A program made the translations under genes and the position numbers. The notes under the pieces are model-generated. The model saw nothing but the letters and a program-made list of their open reading frames with translations. It searched no databases and had not been told where the DNA came from. Shown piece by piece: positions 32,205 to 42,636 of a stretch of 64,000 nucleotides of DNA. Position 1 is the stretch's first letter, and each line of letters begins with the position of its first letter. Source of the DNA: Trifolium pratense (taxonomy: Eukaryota > Streptophyta > Magnoliopsida > Fabales > Fabaceae); the NCBI RefSeq assembly GCF_020283565.1, contig NC_060060.1, positions 1,860,001 to 1,924,000 on the forward strand. The letters are read 5' to 3'.

Positions 32205-34860
32205 TACATTGAAGTTCCGGGAGAAGACAATGGATGGTCATGAACCTACTGATTTGCTGGTTCATACAGTCGAGGCCTCTGCTGTGCCAGAATTGCTCAG
32301 AAAGAAGACTACGTTGAAAAGGGTGTGTTGATTCAATCTCAATTTTTATGTATCTGAAACATAATTTATCTTTGTGTTTGATGGTTAACGCTTAACAAGG
32401 TTCCTCTTTATGGTTGGTTTTCTTTTTTTTTTTTTACAATGGTTTTTATATTTGTTACAGGCGGTTGTACTAGGTCTATTCAAAGAGTACCCTATGAAGG
32501 GAAAATCGTTAGGTCGACCTAAGGCTTTAAAGATTGGACATGAGAAAGCTAAAACAGAATTCCAAGGCACTGTTGTTATCGTTGGTGGTACTGGTGACAA
32601 TGATGGTGACGAATCTCAAATTGTGCGTGCAGAAAAAATTGTCGAAGAAATTCCTTTGCCCACTGGCATCGAGATGAAAAAGATATTAGAATTTGAATTT
32701 CCACCAGAAGATATTGGAAATGTGTTGCAGTTTTTAGAGTTCTACAGAGTGTTCGGAAAGGTATGTTTTTATTATGAATTATGAATTTAATTTTTTGTTC
32801 TGAATTCTGATGTTTAATGTCCTCTTAAATCTTTGTTTGATTAATTGCAGTTTACTGCTGCAATCTAGTAGTCCGTAAACTGAATATTTCCATTGTTGCA
32901 AATTCTTTTAAAGCTATTTATGGTCAATTTCTTTCAATCAGCAAGTAATCTTTGTTTTCTTTTTGGTTTTATTGAGGTCTAACTTAACTTCTTGATATTG
33001 AAGTCTAAGATCAAATCAATTATAATCATGATATAAAATGAGACTACTTACCATTATATTAATATCATGCAATCTAAAATCAATTCATAGATTGACTTTG
33101 CAAATAGTCATTTAATTATTTTTTTCCTTTAAATTGAATTAAATTCTCTAGACAAAATGGTGCTATTATAGCTGAGATAATTTTGTTTTACACTTAACAG
33201 GCTCTTGACTTCAAGAAAGGAGAAGCAGGATTGATTTTGAGATCATTGACACGCATGCAAAATATGCGATACGTACATAATACTCTGGCGATTGAGTTCC
33301 AAGTTGGACTATTGTCTCTAATAGTATCTGACTCAGATATGCAGTGAGTTTATCCCATTTGTCTTTTCATTTATTTATTTCATTTTTTAAGGGTAGGAGG
33401 GATTTATTTTGCATAGTATATTGTGAATAAACTTTGTTATTTTTGGACTTTGGTATAGGCCTGCATCCATAACTGCCAGCAATGGCAAAAGCTCATGGTT
33501 GAATGTTATTAAGAATATAATTGCTGAGTCTGATTGTGCACTGAAGGATTTTCCGTTGGATTGGCTCAATAGAGGCATCAGCGGCTATTATGATTTGGAC
33601 TTGTCTCAAAAACTCGTCCTTCTGAATTTCATATGTGATGAAGCTCTGGGAACAAAGTAAGTATTTCAAGGTTAAACAGAATATTGTTGTGAGAAACTTT
33701 CCTGTTACTTCATTGTTTGCTTATCTTTATTTCTTTTTTGTTCTTCCCTTGTCTTTTTAATAATAGTCTTTATCTTGTTTTAAGTAGCCGGGTACTTGCT
33801 TTTATATGTTCAGGACGCTAAGGACATACATTGATTCTCAAAATGCAACATTTACTGAAGAAAAGAAAGCAGCAAAATCGAAGGTTGCTGATGCTAAGGG
33901 AAAGGTAAGATGATACAAGTTGATTTGCTTTCTGTTTCTGGATGTGTTACAGGCAGCAAACAAACTGACACACATTCATATTCTTGTGTTTATTTATTTA
34001 TTTATTTATTTATAGGAAAGAAATCTAAAGTTAAAGCTGCTAAATGAAACAGCGAAAGCTGTTATGTCAACTGAGTTGCAAGATGAGAAGGGAAAAGCTG
34101 TTATATCAACTGAGGTGCAAGATGAGATGGCCGAAGATATTATGTCAACTGAGGCGCAAGATGAGATGGCCGAAGCTGTTATGTCAACTGAGGTGCAAGA
34201 TGAGATGGCAGACACTGTTATGACAACTGAGGCTAGCCTTCCAAATTCAGATCATGAAACTCTTCTTGCAAACTTAAAAAGTGATGCAGATAAAGCTCAT
34301 ACTGATTTGCTTGAGGCAAAGGGAGCAATTCGTAAATGTAAGTTGTACTGTTTGAGTTTTTCATATGCTCTAATTTTAAGTCAACTTCATGCATAGGTTT
34401 CTTCAATCTGATAGTAATATTTAGGTGGTTTGTGTAATTGAAAAGAGTACCTAAGTTGTAAACAAGTATAAAATAGTACTAGAAAATGAAAAAAAAGCTT
34501 TGATGTTGATTTTCTTCTTATAACATTGTAGGGAAGAAATGTTGTGATGCTGTGAGAGTCGAGCCTGAGTACATGGATACCAGTGGCAGGGCATTCTGGA
34601 AATTAGGATGCTGTAACGATGAATATTCCTTCTTGTTACAAGGTAATTTTCAAAACAAATTAGCTTAATTTTTTTAATGATACCATAAAAGGCTTCGGCT
34701 CTTGCAAGTTTACTAATATATATAGCAAAATACAGATGTCAAGAGAGAAGATGGAGATTCTGTTGAAGCTGATGAAAAATGGTTCTTTTTTGGAGCTGAA
34801 CAGAAGGATGAGGTTAATAAGTATATTGCCTCGAAGAGAAAGTTTGGTTACCAAAGCTGA
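30938..34860 (+). CDS. DDT/WHIM-like protein, CDCA7-type paralogue lacking the zinc finger
   Basis: Exons: 30938-31009, 32215-32322, 32461-32760, 33201-33343, 33459-33656, 33814-33904, 34016-34337, 34532-34642, 34736-34860. They total 1470 nt, 489 aa, all GT-AG. Residues 1-24 end in SCHQ, the first half of the zinc motif of the downstream paralogue. The next exon fuses the start of its exon 2 (FREKTMDG) to part of its exon 4 (EPTDLLVHTVEASAVPELL), so all other finger cysteines are gone. Residues about 125-210 form a DDT-like helical region (EIPLPTGIEMKKILEFEF then ALDFKKGEAGLILRSL). Exon 7 carries tandem 13-residue repeats. The C-terminus (AFWKLGCCNDEYSFLLQ, EKWFFFGAEQKDEVNKYI) is WHIM-like, and a 2-nt gain ends it early. 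Role inferred: nuclear chromatin factor that can no longer bind DNA through this finger. An alternative is an expressed pseudogene. Confidence 0.82.
33989..34012 (+). repeat. (TTTA)n microsatellite at a splice acceptor
   Basis: Six to seven TTTA units lie directly before the TATAG acceptor of exon 7 of the zinc-finger-less gene. Length changes here would alter the polypyrimidine tract. Confidence 0.85.
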
Positions 34861-35689
34861 CTTCAGTATAACTATTTCACAGCCTGGTTAGAAAATACAT
34901 GGTATACTGTTTAACAGCTTGACTACAACATACATGCCAGTCTGCTAGGGGTCCTTCCAATTTTTTGGTGATAGTGACAAGGGTCCATAGGATTCAATGT
35001 AATTAGTTACAATTTGTAGCTAGTTTATTTTCTTGTACTGTAATTCTGGATGCATATTGACCAAATATTTTGAGGTATAGTGTTTTTCAATCAATATTTA
35101 TTGCTACTAGATCTATTAAAGGATGATTCCATTTTGGCTATATCCAAAATATGATTTTTAGTCCTTGATCTTTTACATATTCATCTTTGATAAGCTTGTT
35201 GTTAGTGCTGTGTGTTGGAATTCTGCATATTTGATGAGAATGATGGTATCCCTAAGTTAGAGTATGTATGTTACTAGAATACCCTCTTATGGATGTTTTT
35301 GTTGAACAATGAACCTAAGTTAGGCCCCTTTTAAGTGCAGGAAAACAGAAAATGCACACTCCTAGGTTCGAAGCCAATGTGCCAATTGGTGCAGTAATGG
35401 GCAAAAACATTGCTGGCTTCGAAGCTCAAGACCCTGGCATCGATGTCAGTCTGTGCTACCAAATTTTTACTATTTTGATGAAAATAAAATGTTTTAGTGA
35501 TTGATCATAGTCCCCATGGTTCCAAGTCACTTACTATGCAATATTTTCTAATGATGTTTAATAATCTTATCGTAGTTTTAAGATTGATGAATGGGCTATA
35601 TGGGATTCATTAGTTTCCTAGTAGATCATGTATAGTTATAACTTATAATAGCTGGATTATTCAAGTATACCTGATAATCATAAGATATT
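34861..35689. other. 3' flank of the upstream paralogue
   Basis: The first ~250 bp align with the 3' flank of the downstream gene (TAGTGTTTTTCAATCAATATT at about 35080 and 41730), so the duplication included the 3' UTR. A pair GGTTCGAAGCCAATG and GCTGGCTTCGAAGC near 35366-35430 may be repeat-derived. No gene is seen. Confidence 0.6.
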
Positions 35690-36035
35690 CAGGATTACTA
35701 GAAGCCTGTGTTTGCATCTAGGACTAGGCTTTGTTTGGAGAGTGAAACCTTTGTTCATACTTTCCGTGACTGTAAACGTGCTATTGTTATTTGGATGGAA
35801 ATTGCTACTTGCTAGAGTGAATATCCATAACTCTCTCTGGACCTTTGATGTTCATGCTTTGTTGATAAAAAAAATAACAAATAGGGGTTCTAGTGTTGGT
35901 TATAGTTGGACTGTGACTTTTATGGGCGTTCTCAATGAGCTATGGAGGACTAGGAATGAGTTGGTGTTCACATGTAAGTTAAATATGGTAGGAACTGTGA
36001 TCCAAAGAGAAAAAAAATATTGCAGAGGCTTCTGT
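35690..36035 (+). pseudogene. Decayed LINE remnant (zf-RVT/RNase H junction)
   Basis: Shifted frames read TRLCLESETFVHTFRDCKRA then NELWRTRNELVF, the order seen between the zinc-binding and RNase H parts of plant LINEs (HxFxxC... then WxxRN). Several stops and shifts interrupt it. Confidence 0.6.
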
Positions 36036-36259
36036 TGACATTATTAATAGCAATGCATTATACACCTTTTGATTGAAATCAAATGATGCAAAATTAACAC
36101 TATAAAATGCATTGATGTAATTCAATGGTTGAGAGTGAATAATGACCGTAGGGAATCCATATCCGAGAAATAGGCTAAAACTAATTGTGACGGTTTGGTG
36201 CTGGAGCATGTATAAGGTCTGTGTCTGGTGCATGTTTGTTAGACTTGATTGAGAGAAGT

Positions 36260-36435
36260 CACTAACATTTGATAACTTTCAGTTTCATTTGATCACCGTA
36301 CATGTTTGATAAAAAGTAGAAAGAAAAAATAATTAAATAATGTGTATTTTTTAAATAATTAAATGATATATTTATTAAATAAATTATATGTATTTTTATG
36401 TGAATGTGACGAAATAAAAAGTTTAAATGTTAGTG
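36260..36435. mobile_element. Small inverted-repeat element
   Basis: Ends CACTAACATTTGA and TTTAAATGTTAGTG pair, and the interior is AT-rich. The CACTA-like tip suggests a CACTA-derived MITE, but flanking AGT and ACC do not match, so the class is unsettled. Confidence 0.55.
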
Positions 36436-37500
36436 ACCCTTAAGTATTTTTCTGATTGAGATGTAAGGCTATTGTGTTTGTTTGGTGTTTAGTTTTTTTT
36501 TTCCTGTGTTATACGGTCCGTTTGATCCGTAAAATATAAGTACTGGAGAGGACAGTATATGACAGAACAACACATGACAAAGTTTAAAGTATTGAACAAA
36601 TAGTATATATCTTTATCTTTGCACCTAATTTAGAAATTCGAGAAAAATGAAGGTCCACACTTATCAAAATAAAATTCATCGTCAAAGTCGGATTAATTTC
36701 AAATAAGTTGAGATAGATACAAATTAAGTTAGTGATGTCAACGGGGCAGAGATTGAGCGTATGTTACTTTATCACTCCTTGCCTTACCATCTAAAATGTT
36801 CCCCATTCTCATTCCCCGTTTCGGGGAGTATTCTTCCTCCATCTTCATCCCCGCGGATCTCCATAGTTCCCGAAGAGATCCATCAACCTTAAAAAATAAA
36901 TCAAATTTCTATTATTTTCAATCAAATTAGTTGTAAAAAAAAAAAAACTAGTAAAATGTAATTATAAAACAAATACAAATATTAAAATATTAACATCATA
37001 TGTATACTCATATTGTGTAACAACATAATAGAAAATAATTTATAAAATACTTAAATGTACATTTATAAATGTTATTTTAATAAAATTTTTGAGGACGAAG
37101 GACAAAACATCTTCCCCATTCTCAAACCTCTTTCGGGGGGAACTTTCCTCCATCTCAATCCCCACAGAAAAAAAATTCTTCATTCTCCCAAATTAGACAA
37201 TCCCCACAGAAATCCTCATTTACATATGAAATTGATATTCCTAAAGTTGTCACCCTCACCCCTATTAAAAATTAAAATTTCCAATTCATTTCACTTTAAA
37301 AAAAAAACAACTTTTCATTTTAAAATCATAAAATTGAAATCTCCAACTTTTCATTTTTGTTTCACATAGAAAACAAATCCCTTCTAAATTTAGCGCCACA
37401 AATCTCCAAATCAAAAATTTCAAATGAAATACTGTAGTTCCCTTCCCGCTATCCGACCATAGAAAGAGGGAAATCAAATTTAAGCACTTAACATTTCATT
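36436..37500. other. Intergenic DNA upstream of the CDCA7-type gene
   Basis: 36513-36600 begins GGTCCGTTTGATCCG, like one end of a MITE. 36740-36890 and 37095-37215 share words such as CCCCATTCTC and CTTCCTCCATCT..ATCCCC around an AT-rich centre, probably a decayed repeat. No coding evidence. Confidence 0.5.
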
Positions 37501-37502
37501 AT

Positions 37503-37506
<4 letters not shown>

Positions 37507-37566
<60 letters not shown>
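37507..37566 (+). repeat. (CT)30 microsatellite in promoter/leader
   Basis: About 60 bp of pure CT ends 93 bp before the ATG of the CDCA7-type gene. CT/GA tracts near plant start sites can act as GAGA-type promoter elements. Here it may lie in the 5' UTR. Confidence 0.95.
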
Positions 37567-37568
<2 letters not shown>

Positions 37569-37658
37569 ATTTTCAATCTAAGACCCATTTCGTCAATTTC
37601 CCAAAATCTCTTTCTCTTTCAATTTTCTTACCATCATTGTTCCTTTTTGGTACCAACA

Positions 37659-40600
37659 ATGGAACTCGATTCATCTTCACTACAACTCAATCAGAGCAAG
37701 GTTGATTCCAATGGAAACCAAGTGAGTCGTAACAATGCACGCGGAATTCGTGTTATTGGAAACAGAATCTATGATTCTCAAAATGGCAAAACTTGTCACC
37801 AGGTTGATTTTGAACCTTCTATTTTAGTACTTCGTAATTTTTCCCTTTTGATTTTTCTTGTTTTCTGATTTTTTTTGTTATAATTTATTTTATATTCTGA
37901 GATGTGATGACTTCTGATAATTTGACATGGACATATGACTTATAATGGAACCTTAGGAATTATATGAAAAAAGAGAACTTTCTTGATGGTTTGTAGGATT
38001 ATGAAGTTATAGGGTTTAATTTGACTGCCTAGAAAATGTGTATTTCTTTGATTTCCAGTTTTAATAAAGTTAATTTTGATGCTCTTAATTTATCAAAAAA
38101 AAAGTTAATTTTGATGCTAAGACATTTGTTTGCTTGCTTTTCAATATTGAAGTGCCGGCAAAAAACAAGGGATTTTTCTGCAGGATGTAAGAATCCAAGA
38201 GATGGGAAGCCTTGTCTCATTAGGTTCTGCCACAAATGCCTCTTGAATAGGTTTGGTTCACCTTTTTTAATTACAGAATTATTCTATTTTATTAAGAGTA
38301 CAGAGGTAGATTAATTTATTGTGTGATTTTTGTGTGTTGAATTTAGATATGGGGAAAAGGCGGAGGAGGTAGATCTATTGAATGATTGGAATTGTCCAAA
38401 GTGCAAAGGCATTTGCAACTGTAGTATATGCATGTAAGTTGTGGTTTGAAAATGTGTTTTGATTTTTGTACCATTTTGTGTGTTAGTTCTGAAAGAAGAG
38501 TGACCTTGTAGGAAAAAAAGGGGTCAACAACCTACTGGTTTACTAGTTCGTTGTGCCAAGGCATCCGGTTATAACTCTGTGTCAGAAATGCTTAGCAAGA
38601 AGGCTTCTGAAGATTTGCAATCGAACAATGCTGCAGTTTTGCCTATTAAGGAAGCTACTTCGGAAATGGTGTGTTGATTGATTTTCTCCCTATTTTTCTG
38701 TAGTTGACACATAAGTTAACTTGTGTTGATGGTTAATAAGTTTCTTTCTCATTTTCATTGTAGTTTTTATGGTTGATGTTCATATTTGTTATATATATAC
38801 TTCAGGAGCTTGTAGTGGATCTATCAGGGGAACCAGGGAAGGAAAACTCATTAGGTGGAAAAAAAGGTTTAAAAGTTGAAAATGAGAAAACCAAGAAAAT
38901 GAAGCGGGAAAAGCTAAAGGACATGTCTAATTATAACAGTGTTGATGATGCTTGTCAAAACAAGAAATTGAAAATGTCTAAACTTTGTAATGGAGCTTCA
39001 GACGGTGAAGTGAAAAGAAATGCAAAGGCTGAAATGGAAACAAAAGTAGAGGAGAATCATGGCATGATTCGTGGTCAAATGGATGGTCCTGTTGCGATGG
39101 ATGATGGTGACAATGCTACTGCCAAGTCTCAGACAAATGGTATAATTTTGCATGCTCAAAAAATTAAGGAAGAGACTCCTTTGCCTCCTGGCATTGAGAT
39201 GACAAAAATATTAGATATTGAGTTTGCACCAGAAGATGTTGGGAATGCGTTGCAGTTTTTAGAATTCTGCAGAGTGTTTGGAAAGGTATGCCTTAGAATT
39301 GGTATTTTGTACAGATGTTTAATTTTCTTTTAAATCTTTGATTAATTATAATTTACTGTTGCATCTAGTACAAACTGAATATTTTGATTTTTGCAAATTC
39401 TTTTAATGATATTGATGGTCATAATAAACCATAGCTTGTTGGTTCAGTCAGCAAGTAAATTTTGGTTTATTTTAGGGTTCGTTTGGTTTAGTTTCTGTCC
39501 AACTTAACTTATCGATATTGGAGTCTAAGATCAAATTAATAATAATCATGATATTATATTGGACTTGATAGAACCAACTAGTATATTATTAATGAAAATG
39601 GAAAAGAATCCCCTTTCATTACAAACAATGGCAGGGTCTGCCTACCTCACAATACAAAAAGCCCCTATTCTTCTCAAATTATAAGATGACCACCTCTCTA
39701 TTTGTAGGCAGCATGCCTTATTTGGCCTAACTATCTCTTAACACACCCACTAACTAACCCTAAACTAACAAGTAACAACTTAACTAACTACAATAACAGA
39801 CCTATTGTCCCTTGCCATTTTATTAATTTCATGTAATCTAAAAATCAATTCTTCGATTAACTTTACAATGTCATTATTGATTTATTCCTTTAAATTGAAT
39901 TGAATTCTCTAGAAATAACGTTGTTACATTTCTTCCTTTCAAAATTGCTTTATCAAGTTTTCTCACATTTGTTTCCATGTATAACCAGGCTCTTGATATC
40001 AAGAAAGGAGAAGCTGGAGCTATTTTAAGAGCATTGATACGTAAGCAAAATTTACGACGCGGACAAAATACTTTAGTGGTTGAGTTCCAAATCAAGTTGT
40101 TGACTTTGATACTATCTGAATCAGAAACTGAGTGAGTCTGTTTATCCCATTTGACTTTTTATTTATTATTTCATTTTTGAAGGGCGAGAGGGGTTTATTT
40201 TGTATAGTATGGCTAGAATGAATATTTTTATTTTGGATCACTTTGGTGTAGGTCTTCATCCTTAGCTGAGGGCAATGGAAAAAATTCATGGTTGAAAGTT
40301 TTGGAGGATTTAATTACTGAATCTGATCTTGAACTAAAAGAGTTTGCATTGGATTGGCTTAATAGAGGCATTAGTGGATATAATGAGTTGGACATATCTA
40401 AAAAGCTTATCCTTCTGAATTTTATCTGTGAGGAAGCTCTCTGCACAATGTAAGCTTTTCAAGTTTAAACAGGAAATTATTATTAGAACTCTCCTGTTAC
40501 TCTGTGTTCTCAATAATAAATAGACTTCATCTTGTTTAAAGTTGTTGGGTACTTGCTTTTATATGCTCAGGAAGCTAAGGAGTTATATTGATGACCAAAA

Positions 40601-41472
40601 TGCAAAAATTGCTGAAGAAATGAAAGCAGCAAAATCTAAGGTTGCTGAAGCTAAGGAAAAGGTGAGATGTTAGAATGTGCTTTCGTTTTTGTTTCTAAAA
40701 TGGTGCAATTGCAAACTGTTGCATGTTGTTCATATTTTTGTGTACATGTTATCTACAGGAAAGAAGTCTTAAGCTACAGCTGCAAGATGAGATGGCAAAA
40801 GCTGTTATATCGAATGGGAATAATCTCTCAATCTCAGAATACGATGCTCTTGTTTCAAAAATTAAAAGTGAAGCAGCTAAAGCTCATACCGAGTTGCTTG
40901 AGGCAAAGGGCATAATTCCTAAAGGTATGTTGTGATGTTACGAGTTTTTCATATGCTCATACTTTAAATCAACTTCATGCATAAATGTCGTCAATCTGAT
41001 TGTGATATTTAGGTGGCAGTGTGTAATTGAAAAAAGTACCTAATTAGAGAAATATGTGAATATGGTTACTCTTTGTTTTGTAAAAGTTCAATGTTCTGCA
41101 ATTGCAATGGTTGACCTTGATTTTCTTTTAACATTGTAGGGAACCAATGTTGTGATGCAGTGAGAATTGAGCCTGAATACTTGGATAACAGTGGTAAGAC
41201 GTTCTGGAAATTAAGATGCTGTAATGATGAATATGCTTTCTTGTTACAAGGTAATTTCCAAAATGAATTAGCTGAACTTTTATGAATAATACCATTGAAA
41301 TTCAGGCTATAGCATGTTTACTAATACATATCACTATACAGATATGAAGATCCATGAAGATGCTGTTAAAGTCAATGAAAAATGGTTTGTTTATGCAGCT
41401 GAGCAGAAAGATGAGGTCAATAAGTACATTTCCTCTAGGAGAGATTGCTTACCAAAGCTTACTTCAGTGTAA
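37659..41472 (+). CDS. CDCA7-type 4CXXC zinc finger plus DDT/WHIM-like chromatin protein
   Basis: Exons: 37659-37802, 38153-38250, 38347-38433, 38512-38668, 38806-39285, 39989-40131, 40252-40449, 40571-40661, 40759-40924, 41140-41250, 41342-41472. They total 1806 nt, 601 aa, all GT-AG. Residues about 46-110 are a zf-4CXXC_R1 finger with CHQC, GCKN, KPC, FCHKC, CPKC and CNCSIC pairs. Residues about 200-250 are Lys-rich, likely nuclear-targeting. About 287-370 is a DDT-like region (PLPPGIEMTKILDIEFAPED then ALDIKKGEAGAILRAL). Then comes a coiled coil in exons 8-9 and a WHIM-like tail (FWKLRCCNDEYAFLLQ, WFVYAAEQKDEVNKY). Family knowledge: this finger is found in CDCA7 proteins, which act with the HELLS/DDM1 remodeller on methylated DNA. 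DDT/WHIM modules bind ISWI-type remodellers. The substrate here is inferred. It lies downstream of a finger-less tandem paralogue. Confidence 0.93.
39567..39800 (-). mobile_element. LTR-like insertion in intron 5 of the CDCA7-type gene
   Basis: About 235-250 bp absent from the matching intron of the upstream paralogue. It starts TGATAGAACCAACTAG and ends near ACTACAATAACA, so it is TG...CA. On the minus strand it reads like a short copia-type LTR (CAAATAGAGAGGTGG, then GTAATGAAAGGGGATTC). Flanks GGACT and GACCT only partly agree. Confidence 0.55.
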
Positions 41473-42636
41473 TTGTTTGAGAGTAGTTACCAAATTACAT
41501 GCCAGCTTGCTTGGGATATTTGACTGTAAAATGTAATTTAGGATCCTTCTAGTTTTTTGGTAACAGAAACAAAAGTCCTTAGGTTTGAATGTAGCTAGTT
41601 ACTTTAACATCCCAGATGATGTCTGTCTCTTGCATGATGATTCTATTTTGTTTAAAATATATTTTTAGTCCTTGGGTTTTTACAAATATATTTCAAATAA
41701 TAATGATGCAGATTGACCAAATATTGGAGGTATAATGTTTTTCAATCAATATTTGTTGCTACTAATTGTTTATTATATAAAGTCATGTTTTCATTAGATG
41801 ATGTATGTCTCTTGTACAATGATTCCATTTTGGCTAAAATATAATTTTAGCCCTTGATCTGTTATGAAACTTTATTAGATGATGTATGTCGCCCTACATT
41901 TCTGAAATTGGAAAGAAGAATGCATGATATTTTATCTCTCTTTGATGGCTTGAATTATATTTGGTTGGGTTTAAACATATATAATTTAGGCTTCTGCTGT
42001 TATAAGGATTTTTAAACCGTTGAATATGACTTATTAGGTGAAGATTGGGGGCTGCAAACTCAACGGAAACCTTTCATCACACGATTCTTTCGCACGATTC
42101 TTTCGTGAAGCGCTTTCTCATGTTCCCTCTCCTTTAAGTCGAGTGACTTTGTACCTCCCCTAACCAATAAAAAGCTACTGATGATAAGTAATTTGAGAAA
42201 TAGTTCATTCTCGTAAAAAAACCAATTTTGATTCAAAGAAATAAATTGAAATAGACTTAATAGTTTATTTGAGAAATAGTTCATTCTCATAAAAAAAAAA
42301 ATTCCCGCTATAGACTTATGATTAATCTCATAACATGCTCACATTAACCCAAAAAATAATTTATCTTTATTTTATCCAAAGAAATTAATAAAATAGAACT
42401 TAATTAGTTTAAAATGTATTTCTTGCTTTTCTTTTGACCAAAAATGTATTTATTGCTTTAAATAAAAAATAAAAAAAAACAGATAGATAATAATCTGAAA
42501 GATAAAGAATGATGACACGTAACAGAAAATTTGGCGGTTGAGAAGCAACGACCAAAATTTCACACAACTCACTCCTCTTCTATGTTTCTGTGACTCTCCT
42601 TTTCTTCTTGTCGGAAAAAACAAACAAACGGTTACG
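41473..42636. other. Intergenic region between the CDCA7-type and DUF2854 genes
   Basis: The first ~350 bp are the 3' flank shared with the upstream paralogue. GATTCTTTCGCAC is tandemly repeated near 42082-42105, and TTGAGAAATAGTTCATTCTC occurs at 42191 and 42269. The 5' UTR and promoter of the next gene must lie in the last few hundred bases. No other gene. Confidence 0.6.

Noticed and set aside
34064..34396. Separate 110-codon gene
   Set aside because: It is exon 7 of the finger-less paralogue read through its splice donor.
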